From: Symbiodinium natans
Taxonomy: Eukaryota > Sar > Dinophyceae > Suessiales > Symbiodiniaceae
Assembly (NCBI GenBank): GCA_905221605.1
Contig: CAJNDS010002826.1
Coordinates: 67,501-131,500, forward strand
DNA: 64,000 nt
Direction: 5' to 3'
Position numbers and translations under genes: made by a program. Numbering within the stretch: the stretch's first letter is position 1; the number at the start of each line of letters is the position of its first letter. The notes beneath the pieces are model-generated. The model saw only the letters and a program-made list of their open reading frames with translations. It was not told the DNA's origin and did not search any database. Shown in pieces: positions 24,801 to 34,200 of this stretch.

Positions 24801-27800
24801 GGCAAAGTAACAGGATAACGAGGTAGAGTTAGCTCGGCTATCGGCGGAACGTCAGGAAGCGTACGCGCGTCGTGACACTGATGCGGTGGTAATGCAACAC
24901 TACAAGGACGTCTGCAAGCGCAATAAAACGAGAGTCAAACAAATTCTTATAATGACTGGTGGGCGCAGAAAGCTAGAACTCTACAAGAAGCAGTTGACCG
25001 AAAAGACCCTAATCATCAGTGTCAGGGGTACAAAGAATTGAGGCGCGTTTTGCAGCATGCGCCACGACTCGGAAAAGTCCGTTGCTGTGCTCTGCATCTT
25101 CTTCGCCTTTTCTACGCCCGGTTCGCCCCGCCGGTTGCGTTCTGGTTGTATGTGTTTCTCACTTGCTGTGTTTGATGGTTGCGTTTTCTGGTTTTTCTCC
25201 TACAATGTGTCTATTTTGTCCCCATGTGAGCGTGAATTCTGAGCTGAAGCTTTGCGATTTTGTGGACCTCCCGCCTCAAGCGTGGGGAAGGACATATCAG
25301 GCGTAGGACGGTTGTTTTGTGGGTTGTGATGGCTGTTGTTGTCACTTGTTGTTTCCCCTCAACGCACGGAACCCGCGGTAGTTGGTTGTTGCTCGGTCGT
25401 CTGTTTCTTTTTACCGTGGGGCCAACGGGAGGGCGCCGGGCATGGGGCTGGATAGGGGGTCCAGGCTCTTCCTGTCTGCGGACAGGGGACAACCCCTTCA
25501 TCTGCCCTTGACAGACACTGGTATCAGCCTGACTAGCTGGTGCTGGGTTTTTTCCTTTTGTCCAGGACCGTGCTGTATTTTCCGAGATCAGCAACTGTTG
25601 TTTTTGTCCAATCAAGGCGTGCGGCCAGCGGTTCTCGCGGAAATCGGACATGGCCCGTCATGTGCTACGTTCTCATCGGCAGGGGACGTATCGGGACAGG
25701 GTTTGGAGTTGCAGGCTGTGTCCAAGGGTGTTCGACGACGAGCGGGGCCTCACCAAGCATTTGAAGCTCCATGAGGACGGGGCGTCCCCCTGCATTTGTT
25801 GTGAGTGTGATGCATACTTTCCTGGTCGGTCCAGCGCCCGCATGCATGTCAATCACTCACATGCTGCACGTCTGTTACAGTTTCCGTTGAAATGCCCATA
25901 GTGCCAAAAAGAAGGAGTAGAGCCAGTGCCGGAGTTCCAAACCTCGCATGTGTACTCCTTGCATCGGCTTCGCAAACACGTTTATGACACATGGCCGTAA
26001 CCTGAAGGTTCAAGCAGCAGTGTTCGATAGGTCTCGTACCCCTTTTCAGCAATGCCTCCGTCAACCAGCGAACGTGTCTCAGAATTAGAGAGGGAGCTGG
26101 AGAAGGTCCATGACCGGTCAGAATGGAGTGAACACCTTTGCAGAGGACATAGCAAGGCTGAGCGTACAGACTTCACAGTGGCAGGGAATCGAAGTTGCAA
26201 AGAAGTTACTTGTCTTCTTCGTGAAGGGGGCCTTGAAAGGGAAGCTCATGGAGCTCCGGCAGGTGGCAGGAAACCTCCAAGGCGCCGCCTGACCAGCGGC
26301 CGACGGAACGCCCGCGGCCTTGGAAGATCCAAGTGGCAGACGCCTTCAAGGGTATGGATAAGGAGGGCCTGGAGGAAGCAGCTAAGCTACCGGAAATGGT
26401 GAACGCAGTCAGCCTCGGCCGTGCGGCCCATCCAGGTGGTCCTACGTGACTCGGAGGGAGCGCAGCGGGTAAAGGATGTGTGTTGTGTCAATTTTTCTTG
26501 CAGTGCCCTAGGGTGCCGTCCCTACGGGTCGACACGGATCCCGTCCCGCAGTCTTCAGTGCTGTCAGGGCGCTGTCCCTGCAGCTTCGTTGTTGTTGTTT
26601 GGGTGTTTTCTGGGCGGGAGGGTGAACGTCTTGGTACGGTGGTCCCTCTCCTCTGTCTTGGTCTGATTTCTTTTGGTTTTCTGGCTCTCCTCTGTCCTCT
26701 GTGCTTTGTGTCCGTGGATTGTTTTTCCTCCCCTCCTTGTCTTTTTGTGGTTGCCTCTTTTGGTGCTCCCCCTCCTCCCCACTTCTTCAGCCCAGTTTGC
26801 TGTGGTTTTGTCGCACGGCCTGCTTTGTTTGTACCTTGCAAGGCCCTTGTGCTTCTGGTAGTCCCTTGCGGGGTGAAAGTTTCAGTCGTTTACGTTGGTT
26901 GTTAAGATACCTTTGTTGTTTAGTTTGGTTATTCGCTTTTTTTGCATGGTTGCATGTCCAGCTGTTTGCAAGGGTGCATGTTTTCAATGCAATGTGAGGG
27001 CTCACGTTCGTTGGGGTTTTGTTTCAGCGTGTGCACTGGGACGCAGGACACAGTGCGGAGGAATGCCGCCAATGGGCGGCGACACCTCTTCTTCCACGCG
27101 CCGCTGGCGCGCCGTGGAAACGTGGTGATCGTGGCCGCGATCGTGAGCGTGACCGTGACTCCCGGGACGTTCGGGACCTCGATGGGGGAGACCGCAACTT
27201 CGAGTCGCGTCTGGCCGATGTGGAAGAACGACTTCAGGCCACAGCTGCCCTCGCAAACGCTGCCGCGTTCCGGGTGGCCGACGAGGGCGACGAGAGCTCC
27301 AAGCGACCCCTGGTGTTCTTCGTCCAAGGTGAGCTCAAGACCAAGCTCGAGCGTGAGTGGGGGAGTTTAGCAGAGAAACGCCAACCCGCCCGTCGCGCAG
27401 CGTCCAAAAGAGCGACCGCTGCGTTGGCAGGCCTTTGTGGAGTATGTGCGAAATGCGGTCCAAAGTGCACCGAGCGGTCTGGTGGGCCGCAATTGCTTCT
27501 GCCGACTTGGGTCGCAGTGGAGCTGCGCAGGCAGTCTTCCGGAAAGAGAAAAAGAGAAGGAGAGAAGGAGAGAAGGAGAGAAGCAGAGAAGGAGAGGAGG
27601 AGAGGAGGAGAGGAGGAGAGGAGGAGAGGAGGAGAGGAGGAGAGGAGGAGAGGAGGAGAGGAGGAGAGGAGGAGAGGAGGAGAGGAGGAGCAGGAGGGAG
27701 AGGAGGATGGGGAGGAGAGAGAGAGGGAGGAGAGAGAGGAGGAGAGAGAGGAGGAGAGAGAGGAGGAGAGAGAGGAGGAGAGAGAGGAGGAGAGAGAGGA

Positions 27801-28194
27801 GGAGAGGAGGGAGGAGGAGAGGAGGAGGAGAGAGAGAGGGAGGGAAGAGGGAGGAGAAGAGGGAGACGAAGAGGGAGAGAAGAAGAGAGGGAGAAGAGGG
27901 GAGAAGAAGAGGGAGAAGAAGAGGGAGAAGAAGAGGGAGAAGAAGAGGGAGAAGAAGAGGGAGAAGAAGAGGGAGAAGAAGAGGGAGAAGAAGAAGGGAG
28001 AAGAAGAGGGAGAAGAAGAGGGAGAAGAAGAAGGAGAGAGGGAGAGAGGGAGTGAGGGAGAGAGAGGGAGAGAGGGGAGGGGAAGAGGAGAGAGGGAGAG
28101 AGGGGGAGAGGGGGAGAGGGGGAGAGGGGGGGGGGGGGGAGAGGGGGAGGGGGAGGGGCGCGAGGGGGAGAGGGAAGGGAGAGGGAGAGGGAGA

Positions 28195-28230
<36 letters not shown>

Positions 28231-31200
28231 TGGCTGTCCAGCACGCCAGGATGTGTTTCGCTTTGCTTGCGACTTCTGATGTGGGGTCAAGGCGCTCGCG
28301 ATTTGCGCATTCCGAAGTCTCCTGTGTCCACCTTGCAGGCGACTCTGACGCGGTCGCTCTTGAGAACACAGTATTACATCTTAATTCCCACGGTCAGGGT
28401 GCCGGTGGCAAGGGCAAAGGCGATGGGACAGGGCGACGGGCAAGCGGTTGGCAACGCAACTTTTTCGGTTTCCGCGCAGTGCGAACACAAGCAAAGGGTT
28501 GGCTCCCTGCTGGCTATTAAGCGTACGCGCTTTTCTTGTCTTAACAAATAATGGGTCGTTTCATTTATACCCGGGAATGTGAAAGAGTCGGTGCCGTCTT
28601 GCTTTGGGAGTGGCAACCGGTACCGTCCGGTTTGTCGAACATGTTGGTACCGTCCGTCCCAAAATTGTTACATGGAACATGTTACGTGTGACGAGCTTTC
28701 ATGTGATGTGTGTTGCGTGTAATAAGTTTTTTCCTTCCTGGTAATGGTGGCTTGGTTTCGGGTTTGTTCTTACACACTTTTTAAAATTAGTTGTGAAGTT
28801 CTGGCTCGCGCGAGGGCGGCTGTAAGCGCCTTACTGACTGAGTTGCTTGCGCAACCTCCCGAAGTCCTAAAGTCACGACAGTCGATGTTTTTTTTATTCT
28901 CTGGGTTCAGATTGAGGGATGGAGGGCTGCGCTTAGTTTTTCCCCAAACAGTGCTTGCGCAATGGGGTTCTTGGTTCAGGGTAAAGGAATTGGCTGCGGG
29001 CCGCAACGGCGCACGCGGCGGTGGGGCGGGGCCTTGGTTTCGACCCTCCCGCTGTGGTTTCGCGCGAATTCCGTTGCGTTTCGACGCTCCCGCTGTGGTT
29101 TCACGTCTGGCCATCTTCTGGGGGGGCCACTTAGGTTGCGGGCGAGGTTGCGGGCCGCAACGGCGCGTTTCGACCCTCCCGGTGTTGTTTCGCGCGAATT
29201 CCGTTGCGTTTCGATGCCCCCGCTGTGGTTTCGCGTGAATTCCGGTTGTTCTGGCCTGTTCCAGCCTCTTCTGGCCTCTTCTGGCCTAGTCTGGGGGGAG
29301 CCACTGAGGTTGCGGGCCGCAACGGTCTTTTCGATGCTCCCGCTGTGGTTTCGCGCGAATCCCGTTGCGTTTCGATGGAGCCTTCGTTTCGACGCTCCTG
29401 CTGTGGTTTCGCGCGAATTCCGTTGCGTTTCGATGCTCCCGCTGTGGTTTCGCGCGAATTCCGGCCTCTTCTGGCCTCTTCTGGGGGCCACTTAGGTTGC
29501 GGGCCGCAGCGGCGCACGCGGTGGGGCAGGCTCCCGCTGTGGTTTCGCGCGAGTTCCGTTTCGCGAATTCCGTTGCGTTTCGATGCTCCCGCGCTGTGGC
29601 TTCCCGCGAAGCAATTCCAGCCGCTTGTGGCCTCTTCAGGCCTCTTCTGTAGGGGCCACTTAGGTTGCGGGCCGCGGTGGGGCGGGGCCTTCGTTTCGAC
29701 GCTTGCCTCTCCTGGCCTCTTTCTGGGGGGCCACTTAGATTGTGTCCGCCTTTGGCCTCTTCTGGCCCTCCAGAACTGTTTGGGGCCTACGCCGGCATAA
29801 TTTGCTGTTTTCGGCCGTTAAAGAGCGGAGTTGAGAGCTTGGAGAGTTTGGGGATTCATCGCGGCCATCTGAGAACGAGCTGTGATGGCAGCCTTGATCT
29901 GAGGATCACGGGCAAGTTCCCGGGCTACTTGAGCCCATCTGCTGGACTGAAATTCGCGGATGTGCCTAATGGCCTGGCAGCACTCTCCAAGGTGCCTCAA
30001 CCCCAAAATGATCCGTTTTGATATCGAGGCCTCCAAGAGATGATTTATGCCAGGACCATGGGAGGGCAAGAAATATTTAAACTTAATCGTTCCCTAAACT
30101 TGGCCGTCCAATCACGAAAGCATCGAGGCTCCATCTCTATCTGTTTCTCTCTCTCTCTCTCTCTCTGTCTCTCTGTCTCTCTCTCGCTCTCTCTCTGTCT
30201 CTCTCTCGCTCTATCTCTTTCTCGCTCTCTCTCGTGGAAACAAAAAAATCCCCGCCCTCTCTTTCAGTGGGTCATCCTGGGGTTGAAGCTGCTAGTTTTC
30301 AGCCCTGAGGGGCACTCTCTGTTCGTCTTGAGGGCCCAACACCAAAGGCGCTTTGAGAGAAATCTGGAGGTGCTGGGGGCTGGTTTTCTCTCTCCACCAT
30401 TGTGACAGTGCGCGAGGTTCCTCAGGCTGGTTGGGGCCAGATCCTGCTGTACATGGCCTATTGCGAGGCTCCGCATGATGTGAAGGGCTTTGAATGGGGC
30501 ATGTGAGCCGATGTCAGCCGGTGCTCGTAGTTTCGGGAAAGCCCCAAACGTGGGCCCAAAGCAAGGGAGCCATAGACAGCTCCTTGCAGGGTGAAGCCCC
30601 AAAATTCGGCATCCTTGAGCTTTCCCTGCGCAATGAGTGTATCATGTGGATCTCTTCCGAGAGATTCGAGAGTCGGCCTTCAATCTGCTTTTTTCACTTG
30701 TAGCTCAAAGCTCCTCAATGATCAATGCTGTTCACGTATTGCTCGAACAGCAACGTTTGGGGTCAGCTCTGGAGTTAAGGGCCCGCGGGTCTGGATGGGA
30801 GGTGCCCCCAAAACTTTTTGGGGTCTTTGCCGGTACTACTTCTTGCACGTGGTATCCAGGTTAATGATATATGCGGATGGTACGTTTTGTCTCCTGGGCC
30901 AGGCCTCCCAGACGCAGGAGCCGGGCACCGCGGCCTACGCGGGAGACTTCGGCTTCAAGGTGCTCACTTCCAGCGACCCGGCCGAGAAGACCAAGAAGCT
31001 GAGCCTGGGTTGTGTTAAGAGAAGTTTTGTTTCCGAGCTGTCTCTTTGTCGTAGCAACTTTACCAGACTGTCATCGCCATTGAGGAGCGCGGAGTTGGCT
31101 AACGGCCGACTGGCAATGATGGCCATTATCGGCATGCGCTTGAGCCGCATCTGCGTGTTGAAGCTGTTGCATGCTGTTGCCTTTCTTGCATGTTTTTTAA

Positions 31201-34200
31201 CAACAGCCAGCAATGCTCGTGCTGATGTTGTCGAGTTGCTTGTTTCTGTCGAGGTTCTTCCAGGATGGTTTGACTGGCAGCGCTTGGGGTGACTGGGCCA
31301 ACTACACCGCCTCTCCGCTGCGCGCCTTCGAGAATGAGCTCGGCGTCCAGGATCCTGTCGGCTTTTGGGATCCCGCCGGTTTCACGGCCGACGGAAGCGT
31401 GGAGGACTTCAAGCGTCGCCGCCAGACTGAGATCAAGCACGGCCGCATCGCGATGCTCGCGGCAATGGGATACATTACCCCTGAGCAACTCAGATGCATG
31501 CGCGCAATCCTAGGGTACGCAGTAGAATTGCTCAATCTGAATTGCAATGTCTATGTTCCATCGACATAGTTGACCAAGGATCACGGGCAAGTTCCCTGGT
31601 TATCTGTCCCCATCAGCAGGCTTGAAATTCGCCGATGTCCCCAATGGATTGGCCGCAATTTCCAAGGTTCCCGCCGCAGGCTGGGGACAGATCTTGGCGT
31701 ACATGGCGTTCTGCGAGGTCTCCCAGGATCAGTCCGCCGGAACTCCGGCCGCAGCCGGTGACTTCGGCTTCAAGGTCTTGACCTCCAGCGACCCTGCTGA
31801 GAAGACTAAGAAGTTGTCAGCAGAGTTGGCCAACGGAAGGCTTGCGATGATGGCCATCATTGGCATGTTCTTCCAGGACTTTCCAAAGCCCACACTTCTC
31901 CGAACCGTAAACATTGGGGTAGCTGTTGCATGGAGCATCGGGCATTTTTCCGTGCATGCATGTCGCAAAACGATGTCCATGCGAAGGATGGCTTGACTGG
32001 CAGCGCTTGGGGTGACTGGGCCAACTACACTGCCTCTCCGCTGCGTGCCTTCGAGAATGAGCTCGGCGTCCAGGATCCTGTCGGCTTTTGGGATCCCGCC
32101 GGTTTTACGGCCGATGGAAGCGTGGAGGACTTCAAGCGTCGCCGCCAGACTGAGATCAAGCACGGCCGCATCGCGATGCTCGCGGCAATGGGATACATTA
32201 CCCCTGAGCAACTCAGATGCATACGCGCAATCCTAGCGTACGCAGTAGAATTGCTCAATCTGAATTGCAATGTCTATGTTACATCGACATAGTTGACCAA
32301 GGATCACGGGCAAGTTCCCTGGTTATCTGTCCCCATCAGCAGGCTTGAAATTCGCCGATGTCCCCAATGGATTGGCCGCAATTTCCAAGGTTCCCGCCGC
32401 AGGCTGGGGACAGATCTTGGCGTACATGGCTTTCTGCGAGGTCTCCCAGGATCAGTCCGCCGGAACTCCGGCCGCAGCCGGTGACTTCGGCTTCAAGGTC
32501 TTGACCTCCAGCGACCCTGCTGAGAAGACTAAGAAGTTGTCAGCAGAGTTGGCCAACGGAAGGCTTGCGATGATGGCCATCATTGGCATGTTCTTCCAGG
32601 ACTTTCCAAAGCCCACACTTCTCCGAACCGTAAACATTGGGGTAGCTGTTGCATGGAGCATCGGACATTTTTCTGTGCATGCATGTCGCAAAACGATGTC
32701 CATGCGAAGGATGGCTTGACTGGCAGCGCTTGGGGTGACTGGGCCAACTACACCGCCTCTCCGCTGCGTGCCTTCGAGAATGAGCTCGGCGTCCAGGATC
32801 CTGTCGGCTTTTGGGATCCCGCCGGTTTTACGGCCGATGGAAGCGTGGAGGACTTCAAGCGTCGCCGCCAGACTGAGATCAAGCACGGCCGCATCGCGAT
32901 GCTCGCGGCAATGGGATACATTACCCCTGAGCAACTCAGATGCATCCGCGCAATCCTAGGGGGTACGCAGTAGAATTGCTCAATCTGAATTGCAATGTCT
33001 ATGTTACATCGACATAGTTGACCAAGGATCACGGGCAAGTTCCCTGGTTATCTGTCCCCATCAGCAGGCTTGAAATTCGCCGATGTCCCCAATGGATTGG
33101 CCGCAATTTCCAAGGTTCCCGCCGCAGGCTGGGGACAGATCTTGGCGTACATGGCGTTCTGCGAGGTCTCCCAGGATCAGTCCGCCGGAACTCCGGCCGC
33201 AGCCGGTGACTTCGGCTTCAAGGTCTTGACCTCCAGCGACCCTGCTGAGAAGACTAAGAAGTTGTCAGCAGAGTTGGCCAACGGAAGGCTTGCGATGATG
33301 GCCATCATTGGCATGTTCTTCCAGGACTTTCCAAAGCCCACACTTCTCCGAACCGTAAACATTGGGGTAGCTGTTGCATGGAGCATCGGGCATTTTTCCG
33401 TGCATGCATGTCGCAAAACGATGTCCATGCGAAGGATGGCTTGACTGGCAGCGCTTGGGGTGACTGGGCCAACTACACTGCCTCTCCGCTGCGTGCCTTC
33501 GAGAATGAGCTCGGCGTCCAGGATCCTGTCGGCTTTTGGGATCCCGCCGGTTTTACGGCCGATGGAAGCGTGGAGGACTTCAAGCGTCGCCGCCAGACTG
33601 AGATCAAGCACGGCCGCATCGCGATGCTCGCGGCAATGGGATACATTACCCCTGAGCAACTCAGATGCATACGCGCAATCCTAGCGTACGCAGTAGAATT
33701 GCTCAATCTGAATTGCAATGTCTATGTTACATCGACATAGTTGACCAAGGATCACGGGCAAGTTCCCTGGTTATCTGTCCCCATCAGCAGGCTTGAAATT
33801 CGCCGATGTCCCCAATGGATTGGCCGCAATTTCCAAGGTTCCCGCCGCAGGCTGGGGACAGATCTTGGCGTACATGGCTTTCTGCGAGGTCTCCCAGGAT
33901 CAGTCCGCCGGAACTCCGGCCGCAGCCGGTGACTTCGGCTTCAAGGTCTTGACCTCCAGCGACCCTGCTGAGAAGACTAAGAAGTTGTCAGCAGAGTTGG
34001 CCAACGGAAGGCTTGCGATGATGGCCATCATTGGCATGTTCTTCCAGGACTTTCCAAAGCCCACACTTCTCCGAACCGTAACCATTGGGGTAGCTGTTGC
34101 ATTTCTTTGTGCATTCACGTCGCAACCCCCTACATAATGAGACACCTGGCAGTAGCCAGCTGCTGCTGGTTCATCTCAACAAAATATTTGACATGCGCAA

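Noticed and set aside
27019-28551. Long frames (up to 510 codons) on both strands
   Set aside because: Only the first 500 bp look like former coding sequence; the rest is the purine-only tract, open in nearly every frame.
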